Assembly: GCA_023653785.1 (NCBI GenBank)
Contig: JAMKCH010019783.1
Coordinates: forward strand, 1 to 64,000
Origin: Ophioderma brevispina
Taxonomy: Eukaryota > Echinodermata > Ophiuroidea > Amphilepidida > Ophiodermatidae
Direction: 5' to 3'
Length of the DNA stretch: 64,000 nt
The translations under genes and the position numbers were made by a program. A model generated the notes under the pieces. That model did not search any database, was not told the DNA's origin, and saw nothing but the letters and a program-made list of their open reading frames with translations. This document shows positions 35,766 through 49,900 of this stretch, in pieces (position 1 is the stretch's first letter; every line of letters begins with the position of its first letter).

Positions 35766-38700
35766 CGCTATTTTAACTACCGTGATGAGCGGGGGACCTT
35801 TGTGTTCGAGAACCGCCTTGTCACATAAATCACACTTTGGCAAGACTAGAGTTGCATATCCCCTCCAACATATTCTGCCACATGTCCTTAGGTGTGTTTA
35901 TTCAGGGGGGTGTCAAGTTGCAGAATTCATATGAGAGGGGGAGATGCTCTTTCCCATACTTAAATCCCTTTTTGCGGGCAGCCAGCTTATGCTGGAACCC
36001 GGGTTCTTGGATTTTGGACAGGTACCCATGCTCGTTCCAAAAAAGAGGGACTAGCTGCAAATGTGGGACTACCGCTATGGGGTATCACATTTACATAATT
36101 ATGTTCTAGTCCCGCTTAGGGGTATCAAGTTCAGTTTGTGATTGTGACTGTTTCATTGATACAAATAGGAAAAATTAACTAAACATCCTCAGCAAAATTA
36201 ACCATGGGTGTGTAGTTTTTTTGCAGTTAGTATTTGTAATTGGGCTATTTTAAAGGTCTCTTTATTCACGTATTGAGAAACAAGGTCCGCCAGGGTGTTG
36301 TATTGTTAATTGCCTGCAATTGGTCCCGTTTTAGGGGTACCCAGGGGGGCCGCCAGGGTAAAATCATAGGAGGGGCGGAAAATCATAGGAGGGCAAAACA
36401 TTACACGATACCTCATATAGGAAAAAAAAAACCCTAATTTTTACACCATTTAGTGCTAAAACCCTGGTTTTTCTGAATTTAACACTCTAAGGGGGCGGGC
36501 ACCACATGGCGCCGCCCATGGGGGTACTGGGTATATTTTCATTAAAACTAGGATTAATTTTCAACAAAAACTGGCCCTGTTAGGGGGCATTTCAGAGCCC
36601 CTGGAACAAGCATGGGTACCCAATGTGAACCCTAAGAAACCCCCTTCCCCCATGCTGTCTGATTGATTCATGTGGTCATAATTAGACCCACTGTGGGACA
36701 TTCTACATTTTGACCTGTTATGAAGCTTCAATACTTCGTAAGTGATAGCAGAATCTTGTTCTGCATGATGAAAACAGATCTGAATATGATCTATACAACT
36801 TTTAGTTTGTTACCCTGGACAATAAAATGAAATGATCACAGCTGTTAGCAATGTAACTGATGCTGTGGTGTGAATTTGGTGTTCAAATTTTACATGTATT
36901 GACATAATTGTGCCCTGCTCCCACAAAAACCAGGAAAAGTCGCCAGAGCAACTTTTGGGAGAAAGAGATCATAAACTTGTGTAAACTCAATAGAAAAACA
37001 AAGAATTTCAAAGGCATATATTGATTTTTTGATGGACAAAAGGAAGTGCAATGATACATATGATTTTGATACCCCATTTTTAAAGCTTTGTTTTATAGCA
37101 TTTCAAATCTGCAAATATCTCAAAATGAAAAATTTTCGATTTCCGGGTTCGTGGAGGCACGGTCACATTTTTGTTGAATTTCGGTCTAGTTTTGTTTAAC
37201 AAACTCCTTTGTGATGAATTCGGAAAAGCTGATAAACACGTTTTTAAAAAAACATGTTGTCATGGTACATGTTGCATGATAAAACAAATCAGGGACAAAA
37301 GAATACTGAATGGCTTTGAAAATTGTGTTTTTTTTTTTGTTTTTTTTTTGAAAACTTCAACATCCAAAAATGCAAGTATGAATACAATCATACCAATAAA
37401 ATAACAATTTGGTTGGGTCCAACTATATGGAATGAATTGCAACTTTTTCTGTTTTCTGCAAAGCCCTTGTGCTTTTATTTAATCAAATCAAAAAGTCTGT
37501 AATCAAGAATTTAAAATGAAAATGACCAGAGAAATAATTGACAAAGAGGTGTTTTGAATCAATCAACAAGGCAGTACAATGTGCCTATTCTGTACTGTAC
37601 TAAAAAACATTGCAAATGTTTACTTAGGCATAAAAAGTGTAAAGTTCAAGACCACAAGACATTTCATGAGAATGCAAAATCCCTAAGTACTAGCACCTGG
37701 TGTGGGCTAAACTAAGTGTAAAAGTCAGGGATTATGTGTTAAGAATAGGATTTTTGTAGGATTACATGACCTTTTTGAGGGGAAATTTCACAAAACACTG
37801 GTTTGCATTTGGGGGATTGACTTCCAAATACACCCTCTAAATTGGACACCATTTCAACAAAATCGGAAGCATTGGGATATTTTTGGCCAGATGACCTTGA
37901 ACCTTAACCTTAGGGTAAGAAAATAGATTGTCACACATGTTCAATAATTGGAAATAGAGACCTTGTATAATTACAGCCTACAGTGGGATTTTGTGTATCA
38001 GGAGTATACATGTGTTGTTGCAATGCCATAACTCTGAAAAATAGTGAAACTTGAGGGTATCAATAGGAACTACCATTAAGCCACTGTACACTGTTAAAAC
38101 TGATTCATTTGACATATATATTCAATGGGGTACTTTTTAAATCTAAGGTAAACAAAATTTATCCTTTAAATTTGGAATTGCTACGAGTAGGAGCGTTGTC
38201 ATTGTACTTCTCTTGAGAAAAAGCGTGCCTGGATTGAAAATATTGTTTGCGTTACCATGGTGACAGCACAGAAACACTGTAATGTTTCAATGTGTATTGA
38301 GGGGTTAGTACACCTGTTAGTGAAAGGGCCCCACCTTTAAGTTCAGCCACACTGTATCTAGCATGTTGTAAAGCAGTGAAATCAATGTTTGGCACGTGAA
38401 CATTTTTTATGTAACAAATCAAGAAGTGAAGCCATTTTGGAGACAGACTGTAAAGAGGTCTATCTGCAAGATGTGATTGTTAACAGTAGCTTAAACTGAT
38501 CCATGAAAACTAAATGTCAATGAGCTGTCACATTCCAAAACTCACTTATTTGTTTCAATGACGAACCTACAGACCACAAGAGCCCCATTAAGGATATGAG
38601 ATTTCCAGAGAGAAGCGCCCTCAATTTTTTTGAAACCAGGTTTGTTTTTTTTGCATCTTTGGACTGCTTGACCATTTTCTACAATGTTTTTTTAGATCAC

Positions 38701-40395
38701 CTGAAGTAATAAGCCAAATATGCTTGTCTTTACCAGGGTAGAATTCGTAACGGGCCGCGTGAGTCCAAGTGACTCTCGCAATAATTTTTGAGCGAGTCCA
38801 TAGTACTCACGCAAATGGATTCTTGCAGTAACACATTTGGCAGAGTCCAAATGTCTGATTTTCACCACAAATTGGTTTTGGTCAACATTCAAGATTTACT
38901 AGATTTAATAGCAAGGAGCAGAAAGGGAAATTATAAACAATGGAAAATTTATTATTAAAATGAACCAACAAAGTGAATCACCCTTCATATGTCAGACAAA
39001 GTTGGATTTCGCCATGTGTGGTCACATCCCCTCACGCCTAGTTTCATTTCAGATGGCACTTACTCGGTATTTTGATAAAATCTTATCACAGTTCTCCTAC
39101 ACACCAAACAATGCTCCAGACTCGTCAGTAAAAAAACTAAATTTTCTCTGAGATTGGCCTCCCACGTAATGTCAGAGGTCCTTTCGACCTGGTCGAGAAA
39201 AATTACTAAAAAAGATCCGAAAATCAACGACAAATATGACATTACGAAGGTGGCAAGCATTCAAGACGTAAGCACTGTACACGTGGGCAATGTCATACAC
39301 GTGTGTTGTTTGACAGGAAGTGACAGAAGTAAACTTTACATTGGGATCCGGTTATTTATACCATTTTTTGGGCAGGTTGTATTTATCTCCTCAGGCATCA
39401 GGCATTTCTAACCAAAAAATTTGCACAATAACACACCGAAAATAGTTGAAAATTATTGTTATAGCAGAATATTACACCATGTACGCCGTAATATTACACT
39501 TTTATAAGATTATTAGGTTAAAATATTAGATGAATGCTGGGGAAAAGTTGGTGCTGCACCGTTTTGTTTGTGCATGAGGTTATCAACTGAAGGCTTATCT
39601 TGCAATAATTTATTTGATGAAAAAAAAAAGGAATGTTGTGGCGGTTGGTAAACCGATCATGATTCAACCTCATGGCCTACATGATCGTACCGTTGACTGT
39701 CATTACCACACCCGCATCGGTCATCGTATAATCATAACACTTTAAAATTGATTGAATAATATTGGAGCAGAGATGTCTTTCGGAAACACAAAAAAATCGC
39801 TGTTGTTTTCGTAAGTGCAGAGGTTTACTGAGTCTGTGGAGTGATTGTGAGTTAATTCATCAATTGTATACGATTGTCGATGTTTCCACGCGAGTCCACA
39901 TGGGCTCGCGCTGTAGTAATTTACACGAGTCTCGGCGTGAGTCGACTCGCGTCAAATTTCTGACCACGCTTTCAGTACTAAGATGATGTGAAGTTGTAGT
40001 AATTTCTGTCGTGCACGACCTAAAAATTCAGCGTGGTTTCCTATAGGGACAAAGATAGCAGGCAAGTCCAAAAACAAGGTTTGCGGTTTCTTCGGGCTGT
40101 TTGTCCAATAAACCTTGAAACGTTCTCGGTTAGGTGGTCTTCAACCGTTTACAAGTTGCAACTTGAGGGAATTTATTATTTCCTAAAAAAATCTCCGTCA
40201 CTAAAAATAAGTAGGCATTTCTAGGCCGGCACAAGACAATTTTTCCAGTGCAGCCTATGATAGGGTGCACAGTATGACTGCCCTTAACAGCTCCCTGACA
40301 CCTGTGGTGAAGTGAAAACAGCCAGATATAAAGTGTCTTTACCCAACGGATGCAAACATGTTAGCCACAGTGGCGTTCTAACTTGCAACTTTAAT
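35766..40395. other. Right-arm mirror of about 15,540-20,370, no intact gene
   Basis: Pairs with the left arm throughout, apart from the left-only GGTCA insertion, whose empty site is near 36,470. It contains the broken mirror of the candidate cysteine-rich exon (39,063-39,205) and CpG-rich gactcgcg words (38,760-38,820, 39,890-39,960). Confidence 0.45.
39063..39205 (-). pseudogene. Broken mirror of the candidate cysteine-rich exon
   Basis: On the minus strand the T-run plus AG acceptor survives at 39,207-39,206. The frame is interrupted by indels, and the donor context has lost a G (accgagtaagt instead of accgaggtaagg). The phrase for HCLVC is still recognisable in DNA. If the left exon is real, this copy is dead or badly sequenced. 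Confidence 0.35.
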
Positions 40396-40944
40396 TAAAG
40401 CAATAATGGCCATTTTTGGAAGAGTGCCCCAATTGTTCAAAATTTGAATTTTGGCCAGATTACGTGGGTAATGTCTTCTAGGAAACTCTATACGCGGACG
40501 GAAGGAATGATAAAAAATGCGGTAATTTTCATAAATCAGCGAGTTGTAATTGGGAATTGGGATCCAGATGGACTCAATGGCAGAGCTGGAAATGCAGTTT
40601 AGTCTTGTCCATGATTGTGAAAATAGTGCAACCTAGAGAAAATAACCTCTGACTTTACTTGCTCGTGACCAATTAAAACAAACTAATGGATGAGCGTAGA
40701 AACGGATCATGCGGCTATTTCCCGGATATTCACATTGGAAGGCGTTTCCAGCAGGGTTGAATTATTATCGGGATCGCCGATAAATAATTATTCTAATTAC
40801 AAAATTCCTTCGTTTGGGACAACACGCCATTTTCGAGATTACCATTCAACAGGTACAGTTACTAGCAGTTACCAAATGCTGCAACCGTGTAAAATCTCAA
40901 ATTCTTTGAAAATGGGGCGCTCTTCAAAAATGTAATATTGCTTT
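40396..40944. mobile_element. 550-bp MITE, right-arm mirror
   Basis: Counterpart of 14,991-15,537, with ends aaagcaataatggccattttt and the inverse near 40,920-40,944. Somewhat diverged. Confidence 0.75.
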
Positions 40945-41221
40945 CTGAACAGCGTACTTGAATTTTCCACTGGACCACTAATGCTCCCATTTGTTTCTCT
41001 TAATATATGAAAGTTTATGTCACGCTGCCAACTTAACCTTCATCCTGCTGTTTTCTAGCCTATGTATTGGGAGATCGAGAGGTGAAGGGGAAAATACGCG
41101 AGAGAGGGAAAGAAGAAGAGACAAAATGGGAACATTGGGCATACCACGGTACCGTCTGCTTGCCCAGCCTTGTGATGCCGTGCATGTGTGTTCATTTGAT
41201 GATGTTAGTTATGTTAGTAGT

Positions 41222-41635
41222 TAGAACCAAAGTTTTTAAATCCTGTTTTGTCCCCGTAAACTGAGGGTGGCCGGATTCACCGCACACCTCAGCAATTAAT
41301 GCTGTGTGAGGATTTTTTGGAGCAAAAGATAATGACGGATGCCCTTCTGCCGTCAATCACAGTTATCGCGGTGGGCCGAGCTTTGGGCAACCAGCCCACC
41401 ATGCAAGCAGCATGTGCTGGATGGCCACCCATTGGCTCTTCCAGGAGCTGACGGCTGGTAGGTAGATCTTCTGTTCAGTTATACCAGGGGGTGGTAACAA
41501 GCTACCCTCCTTATCAGACTTCCTTACAAATCCGATGGGGGGTGGTTAGCCGCCGACGACTCGGCCCTGGGAATGGTAATGTAGGGTTACCAGGATACCA
41601 GTAGAGGTCTCAAAGAAAAACTGACGGACAATAGA
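41222..41635. mobile_element. Right-only insertion, 0.4 kb, unknown class
   Basis: The left arm at about 14,715-14,745 reads straight through (gttcatttgatgatgt next to catttggactctctcac after inversion). The inserted DNA is GC-richer than its surroundings and contains ggtgggccgagctttgggca, ggctggtaggtagatcttct and ccgccgacgactcggccctg. No inverted ends or open frame are seen. A fragment of a retroelement untranslated region or a SINE are both possible. Confidence 0.55.
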
Positions 41636-41904
41636 TACATTTGGACTCTCTCACTCCGTGCAGTAGATTTGTAGTAGTACCGTATCGTGGGTTAGGGTTT
41701 TAAGTACTGCAATTGGAGGGTCTGCCTTTTAAAATGAGCAGGGGAGCGATAAAGAACTCTCCTGGAACTTTTAAGGGGCGCAATATAGAGGAGCGTAACC
41801 CCCCCCCCAAAAAAATGTCAAGGCAATCAAGAGGATATAAAGACATGTCTGTATCCTTTTGCAAGAAGACTAACTTCTCCTGCCAAAGCTCATTTTATGA
41901 TATG

Positions 41905-42705
41905 ATAATAACAAGACGAGTCCTAAAAAGGACAATCTTCTCAATTAGGCACCATTTGTGAAATGAAACAACAAATGAATTTGAAGAATGTAAATGAAGT
42001 ACTAGGCAGGCATCAATCATAATGATCAAGCTTTATTGTGAACAAAGACTTCAGTTCATGTTACTTTTTGCTGATACATCTGGTAATTATTTTGATTAAG
42101 TAAAACGTCATTGCGTGGAAACACACCAACTGCAGGTTACCACTTCCATTTAAAGGGAACTTTTATCCAGTGCAAAGGCAAATCACTATGGTGTAGTATA
42201 AGATCGGTCATACATTGCTGTACAAAAGTTGTGCCTGTTTTACCACAAATGAAATATTAAGTCTGCTTATGAAATAGTTCCATGCTATCAGTGTTAAAAA
42301 TATAATACAAACAAGTAATTCTGTACCACAATTGTATCTTATAACATTGGAAGTATTATTGAATCTTAAATTGGCTATATAGAAGTTCAGTTTACAGTTT
42401 AATGTCTAAGCAAAATGGCAATCTGACCAAACCAATCAGAAAAAACTACATAGACTTCCTATTTAGGTTAGGATCTAGTCTCATTGAGTGCACGCAGGGA
42501 ATTGTCACTATCATAGTGGTGCAAGTAGGTTAGGTAATATCACGAGCCATGGCCATGCATGGAATATGAGACGCTTGAACTCAACAGCCAGTAGTTATCC
42601 GTAAAAGCTGAGAAATGTAAACAATGGGTGGGCTGTACACACAATAAGAACTGTGTACCACTGAATTGGGTTTTGGTCAATCGAGGATTAAATCTTCTTG
42701 CCTGG
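41905..42705. mobile_element. Right-only insertion, 0.8 kb, unknown class
   Basis: The flanks pair with adjacent left-arm sequence at 14,440-14,475, which lacks this segment. AT-rich, with no coding or clear terminal repeats. Confidence 0.5.
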
Positions 42706-43029
42706 CAGAAGAAAAAAAAAATCCGTTAGGATTGCTTCCAACCCTATCCCCATACCATTTTCCTCACATGAGAGACCACAGCCACTTCCTGAATCTTTAC
42801 CTCTGACATAAAAAATCACTGACAAATCCCTGCTAGTGTAATCCAATCTGAATCTGAATTTAATTTCTTTTGGAACCACAATTGGAATCCTTTGCCACAC
42901 CATTTTTACTTAGAGTGTCAGATTAGCAAACATCTGAAGTTATTTAACAACTTCACACCCACAACCCACACATTCTTTGTAGGCCTATAATCCTTTTAAA
43001 ACAATGACAGGGAAAATACCAAAGGAGGC

Positions 43030-44562
43030 AACTAGGGCTAAATGTGCTGCTGAAGAAGCACCTAATGTCAGCATTGCAATGTTTCTAGGACCTTTGACCA
43101 TACCTAGTGAACGTGTTAAAGTATTAGCGCGGTTTGCTAATCGCGAAACGGGTCGAAAAAATCATCAAAATTCCATTTTTTTGTAGTTTTGTTGAGGCTG
43201 TCATGGATATTCGAACATAACCGGCTGCATGTGTTGGCTTGGACATCCATGGTATTAACGCCAAGGCAGTAACTCTTATCTTATTTCTGTAATTTCTAAT
43301 ACGTGCGTATTAAAATTCCAAACTTGTGATCAAAACGTCGTTTCCCTGTGAATGTCCCAGATTTTTTAGCATAATATGGTGCACCATGATTGATACAGAA
43401 TTACCTCAAACACAACATTATTGGACTTTGTTTATTCTGTATGGTGTACACCACATCAGCGTGGTATTAGTGTGGATTTTGAGACCATCGCTGTATGTCT
43501 ATTCGGGAGACGGTATGACTAACTCCGCAAATACTTCATTTTTTTCACTATTTTTTTGGTTGTTTGTTTCTACATTAAAGCAGTTTTATAATGGACGTGT
43601 CACACGTATCTCTCCCATTTATAAGTTTTAAAAACGCTTTTTTTCACATGTTTTCGATTCTTTCGCATTATCGCTGCTAATCCCTTAAAAAAAAGAAAAA
43701 AACTAAAAAATCAATAAAATAACAAAATTAATTTAATATTTTCAAAGAATGCCCTGTAATTAGTGTAATTGAATTGATAATATGTTTACCACCCCATATA
43801 GGACTGTGTTCAGTGGTTTTTTATAATGGAGTTTTTACCTGACCAACATTGTGATCATAGCTGTTTTTTGAGACTGAGGATGTTTTTTGAATTTTTCAAG
43901 AAATTCCTTTAATCAGCCAAACACGATCTTCACCCAATCGGGTTACATCTCCATGTCCTTGAGTTGGAGGTTCTTCTAATTTAAGTGATCCGCATTTTAA
44001 TTTGAGACAAAAGCAGCAATTTATGATTTGATGAAGAGATGCCCTTAATCAGCCTACAGACTTGACCCCAATGTGTTTCCACCCTTATGGGTCTTGGGTC
44101 AGTTGTTCTTCAGACCTACTTTGGTGATCATAGCAATTAATTGAGGCAGAAAATGGATTTAGAGATTTCAAAGAATTGCCCCTTTAATCGACCTACACTT
44201 TGTCTTCCCCTCAATTGTGTACACCCTATAGCCTTGGGTTAATGGTTCTTCTGAAGGGAAATTTGTGACCATAGCAATGATTTGATGGCAGAAGAAGGAA
44301 TTTATAGATTTTCAAAGAATGCCCTTTAATCGGCACACATGCATTGTCACAAAAATCTGTGTAACCATATATGACGCTTGGTCCGGTGGTTCTTCAGAAC
44401 AAGTTAGGTTGAAATCGGCCCAAGATTTCGTGTAGGAGGAAAAAAATTTTTTGTAGGAGAAAACATTTTAAGGAGCGTTTGGAAAAGAAGAAGAAGGAGG
44501 AAGGAAAGAAAGAAGAACGCCTAGGAGCACAATATGTCAGATGTGCTACGCACGTGACATAA
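43030..44562. mobile_element. Right-only 1.5-kb insertion with an internal tandem array
   Basis: The left arm at about 14,136-14,152 keeps the empty site (inverted: ccaaaggagcaataataaaac). Here the flanks are ccaaaggaggca and ataataaaac around the insert. From about 43,860 to 44,400 there are about four diverged units of roughly 130-140 bp, each with ccctttaatc, a Cys-poor cggcacaca/ccgac segment, cttgggtc and ggttcttc. The end is purine-rich (gaagaagaaggaggaaggaaa). A 101-codon frame at 43,326-43,631 has no recognisable domain. Class unknown. Confidence 0.65.
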
Positions 44563-44974
44563 TAATAAAACTATGGTACACTTATTGTTGTAGAGACCCA
44601 TGGTGGTCTAATTCTCTTGTTTCCATGGAAATAAAGTCTCAATACAAAAAACATTGTTTAGCTATGTCAGTGAAAGTGAATGATTGCAGTTAAAATGCTG
44701 AAATGAAAAGTAATTCCCTTGTGAAAAATTTTATCTTTGGGATTTCATGTCAAGAAAAGTGTGTCAGAAAAGGTGGTGACATTATGGAAACATGGGGGTG
44801 GTTTGGGCAATCGGCCGAAAAAATACAGAGTTCACAAATGCACGTGTCATTACCATCAGGGTTGTGAATGGGGTCAAGGTCACTTGAGGTCAGGATGTTG
44901 CATAGGTTACCAGACATAGAAATTAGGGTTTGGGTTGCTGGTCAAGCCATGGGAAATGGCTACTACACTTTTTT

Positions 44975-45149
44975 CGGTCTCGAGTTGGAGGTGACGTCAT
45001 GAGCGACTTTGCATTCGCTCTGGCCTTTTTGGATTGCACGCTTTTTTCGCATTGCGTAAAATGCATGCAATTCCAGGTCGACGTGTGTGCGTGTATTCTG
45101 TGCAAAGCCTAAACACGCGCATGACGTCACCCCAAACTGGAGATCGAAC
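44975..45149. mobile_element. CRE-bearing fold-back MITE, right-arm mirror
   Basis: Counterpart of 13,563-13,733. TGACGTCA is preserved at both ends (about 44,992-44,999 and 45,122-45,129), as is the gagttggaggtgacgtcat end. Confidence 0.75.
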
Positions 45150-45399
45150 AGAGTTAGTTGGCTGACTGTTGGTAAATATCTTAGCCTTAAAATAAATTAA
45201 CAGCATTTTGGGAAACAGCAAGGCCAATGGACAGTACATGCCACTTCATTTCCTCGGTTGGTAAATGTTGGAATTAGCTGTATACTAAAAAGCAAATGAT
45301 AAAAAGAAAAAAAGGAGAATCAAAGTGAAAAAAAAAAAGAAAAACAGTAACCACCTACAATTGCAAGAAGTGAATTGGCAAACAGTGGGCTTGTAGTCC

Positions 45400-45729
45400 G
45401 TAAGGTGCACAAGAGATTCGAGGCACCCAAATATTGTGTTCATTATTGTTAATGTCATACAGATTAGACACTCAAAAAAAATTCTTACCTTGTATAGGGT
45501 TAAAGAAATGTCTTAAAAGAGAAAAAAAAAATGTGGATTTGATTTGATTATTTTAAAGAGACATAGGCTGAATTGCTCCTTCACCAATTTTGAACCAAAA
45601 GAAGAAACCATATCTCAGCTTAATCTTTCAGATGGAGTTATTTTGATGAAAGCTGTACATCAGGCAAAAATGGTACTTTCGATTTTTTTTAGGGGACACC
45701 TGATAGTGAAACTCTTGTTGCACCTTTCA
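45400..45729. mobile_element. Family-A TTAA MITE, right mirror of copy 2
   Basis: The ends aaggtgcacaagagatt and ctcttgttgcaccttt are still clear, but the bordering TTAA has decayed to gtaa and tcat. Confidence 0.75.
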
Positions 45730-46401
45730 TTACCCATTGAGCAATAAGTTAAGAGTATATAGTTTCATTCCATTTCATAAAATAACTAATAATGTTATGT
45801 AATTTGTGTGAACCTGGGAAAAATCTGATCTGACCCTTTCTCACCTTCAAGGAAATCTATGATAAAGTTTTGTATTTATTCTTTGATAACTGAGAGAACA
45901 TTTTGCTGAGAACCTTGGACTGCCTTGTATCACATGGCAATTCCTGACCACCTCTGTGAGTGTAATTTGACCCCAACCAATACCCCTGCAAATGTTGGCA
46001 TATATGCAATTTGAGTTAATACTCCCACTTAATATTGCATCGCTGACTTGAGCACTACTGGCATTCTCAATCTGTTTTAAGTCCGCTCTCACTGTAGGGT
46101 ATAGTGCTATGCCAATATGTGGCTTAATGTACCAATGGTTTGCGGAGCAATATAAATTCCACCTTTTCTTCTTTGGGAATCTTTGCCATTTTCTTTTTGT
46201 TTGTTCTCAAAGAGTTGATTTTGAATTGGAGCACCAGACACAATGCTGACTCGTGTAACTAATTACGATGAGTGACCAATATGTGCAGGCAGAACAGAGA
46301 ATTGTAGCTCGCCATATATCAATCTGTTGCCAGTGGGTAACAACTAACTCCACCTTTCTCTCCATTTTTCTCCAGTACTGTTATATAAATGGCCACTGCA
46401 G

Positions 46402-46961
46402 GTGTCCAAGAGCTGCTAGTCTGTGGACTGAGTGAGCCTGACAGAAACCTTCTGCACCAATTTGGCCAGATCGAGGACACATACACAGCAATGTTTTTTA
46501 GACGTAGTTAGTCTTCCTGTATATCGGAACTACAGTATAACATCAAGAGAACTCGGCCTCAACGCATCCTGAGACTGACTCCAACACTGTTCCTGTACTT
46601 GTTAAGACACATGACGACGGTCAGGGATTACGGTGCTTGTCGACGATGCTTCGGGCATCCAACAGAATGATTATGAGAACACAGGTATTTGATACCACGA
46701 TTGGTTACAACGGAGGAAACGAGGTGGAACTGATTGAAACAAACCAGAGATGTCCGGAGGATTCTGTTCTGGTTGAGGAAGCTCAGACTCAAGTTTAACT
46801 AGGACCACAGGACTTACTGAAATCAGCAGGGGGGTCACTCAATAAGCAGGAATTACTTGAGGCAACTTAAGGGTATTTGTTTTTAGCACATGATGCATCA
46901 CTGGTATCTAACCACCAAGAAGATGGTGATGATGTTGGCATGGGGGGTGCTGAATATACCC
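46402..46961 (+). pseudogene. Broken mirror of the GLIS2-like upstream exon
   Basis: Plus-strand copy of 11,782-12,311. The acceptor ctgcag (to 46,401) and a donor-like gtacgt (from 46,962) survive, and the DNA still spells the start (gtccaagagctgctagtctg) and the end (ctaaccaccaagaagatg). Multiple indels shift the frame and introduce stops, for instance around 46,500-46,520 and 46,790-46,800, and a few extra bases are inserted near 46,665-46,720. It cannot make the left-arm peptide as written. Confidence 0.75.
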
Positions 46962-49900
46962 GTACGTATTGCAATTGTACATACCGTGTTGTTCTAATAA
47001 CGCTATGTCTAATACGCCCCCTTAAGATTTTTGGATTAAACAATTCAAGAAATTGGGTTAAGCTTCCCTAAATCGCATGATTTAATGGCCGGGACTTGTC
47101 GTTAATCCGTTTTCCATAATCGCGGTTTGCACAGTTGTAATAGTTTACCCTGATTTTTGACTTTCCATTTGACTGTAATAAACGCCCTCCCTTTGAAAAA
47201 AAACCGGTTATTAGGAAACAATTCGGTATATAATTATGTGTGGGGTTGATCTAAAGACACGAAGGGATTTCAAAAAATTATTAGCAGGGTCTTGGCCAGA
47301 ATCTACATGAAAAGATTAGCTACTGAACCTTTGGGTTTTAGAAACCCTGCCCCTCCTGATTACAATCTGTTAATATGTTAATGTTGTTTGGAAAATGCCT
47401 TCGCCAATTTGTTAATCAACACTTTCATTGGATCCCAAAATGCCCATTTTAGTTTGCACATTAATCTTCTATATTATAATAGGCCATGGTGTGTCTGTAT
47501 GTATGGCCTGTCTCACCCTTTCCTCAGGGGCCGGTGGGGGGTCGTAAGGGCCGAAAAATTGATGTGCGTGGGTGTAGCTTGGGCCGGCCAGATCAGTGTT
47601 CGATGGTTAGGGCCCCATGAAGCCAGGTGGTAATCGCGGGAAAAAAAAAACGGTTTTCAAAACAAGTAGTGCTTTAAAAAAATCCTATGTCTAGTTATAT
47701 ATTACGATATAGCCCATATAATTCTGCACAAATTTCGGTAAACAATAGACAACCTAATTCTTAGGCTTATAGGCCATATCTTAGCTTGTAGTCTGATAAT
47801 AGGAAAGAAGGCAGCCAAAAGATTTTGCAGATAGATGAGAAAAAAGAGTTCCTTATAAACTGGCAGCAGAGTATTTTGATTTTGATCAATTGCAACAGGC
47901 GATCAATGAAAAATTATCTCGAGGGTGTAGGGCAAAAGGACCCATCTGCAATAGCTGACAGGTGTTAAGATTTGGGGAGTTTAAAAACTTAATAAGAACA
48001 CAAATGACAAATGCAAGCTATTGCAGAGGGGCCTTCGTGCACTAAACCCTCAATCTGAAAAATACATGTGGTGTTGTAAATAGCATGTAGTATGGAGTCT
48101 GCTGGGGACACCTGCTGCATATGGTTTCAGGAAGGTGGTTTACAAGTTCCTACAAGGGTAAACTGATTAAACTTCCTAATGTGTTGCAATAGGGACTTTG
48201 GACTCAATTATTCCTTTGGTAACCATGACATTTAAAAAATGGTTTTGATCTTATCCATGCAGTACTTTATTGCCACTTGAGATATTTGAAAAATAGTAAA
48301 AGTGTGTGTTCTGATTTTGGCTAGTTTGTGTGGTACTCGGAACACAAGCCTGACCCAATATACCATTGCCAACCACAAATATTTTACGTCTAACATTTGT
48401 GTGGTTTTTAAGTACATGTAGTGCTTCGTCAACTTCAATGGTGATAATAATAATATGGTTTATTATAAAAGAAAGCAGTTTTTCCCCTTCTATCTCTGGA
48501 ATGACTTGTATGTGGAGGTTGAAATTTCAGGTTGATAATGAGAAAAATAGTACTTTTCATATGATATTAGAATCACCACTACTTCCAGGTAAAATGGGAT
48601 AGCCTGATCCTGGCACACAACTTCTTAAAGGTGCAACGAGAGATTTCACAGATCCGACGTCCCTAAAAAAAAATCAAAAGTACTGATTTTTTTCCTGATG
48701 TAAAGTTTTCCATCAAAAATATCCCCATCTGAAAGGATTAAGATGAGAAATGTTTCTTTGGTACAAAAAATGTGAAATTTATAATTTTTTATAGGAGCAA
48801 ATATGAAATTCATCCTATGCTTTTTATTGAAATATAGGCAATCAAAATCGCTATTTTCTTCCTTTTAAGACATTTCTGTAACCAAATACAAGGTAAGAAA
48901 TCTATTGAGTGTCTAATCTATATGAAATTACTATTATGACACAATATTTGGGTGCCTCAAAATCTCTTGTTGCACCTTTAAGGTCGAAATTTGCAAATAA
49001 TGAAAGATATAAAATGCCCAGATTAAAAAAAAACCAAAAACTTAAAAATAAATAAATGACCTCATGGGGTAGGACATGCCAACCTAACACTAACAGCGAA
49101 ATCAAAACGGCATCAACATCCGGTGTAGCCCGAGTGCTAGTCTTTTTCAAAGACTTAACGGTAGGAGGGCGCTCTTACTTGAATAAAGGCTAGGTCTGGT
49201 CATGAATATTTAAATCTAAATGACCGTTATTGGAAATTACACTATTTTGCAGCAAGGTTAATCCACCAACCCGATGGATTTTGAAGTCAATAATTTATTC
49301 CAAAATTATCATGATATTACTAAGATGTATTGAACTAAGGTTTAAGAGATTTTGTTATGTAACTGAGACAGAGATTGCCATAATAAATGCACGCAGCAGT
49401 TCCCGTTTGGAAATCCCCAATGCTCAAATTGAGCAGGTCGTGTCCTACCCCCCTGGAATGACCTTATAATAAACAAATGACCTTTCTTTCGTAGCATATT
49501 TCTTCAAATATCTCAGAAATTAAGTGTCGCATGGAATGTATGACACTATTATTATGTTTGCGTGTACTTCTGGTTACCAAAGAAGAAATATAAAAAAACA
49601 ATATTCTAGTTTGTCATGAGAGGTTCACCTGTCCTCCTAGGGTTTGAAGGACAATCATCCAGTGGGAAAAGAGAAAATAGTGCCTTGCTTTCTATGGTTC
49701 TGAAATGACTGAATATGAGATATAATTAGCCAATTATAAATGCTGTATGAAAGCAGGATTTGAAAAGTAGGATTCCCAGAATACACATGACTGGTTAATG
49801 GATAATGGGCATAATATCATGCATCTTACTGAACTTTGCCCTCTGTAGATAGGATATTTAGCTCAGTTAATAACATTTGGAAGCACCTGTATGTCCATTG

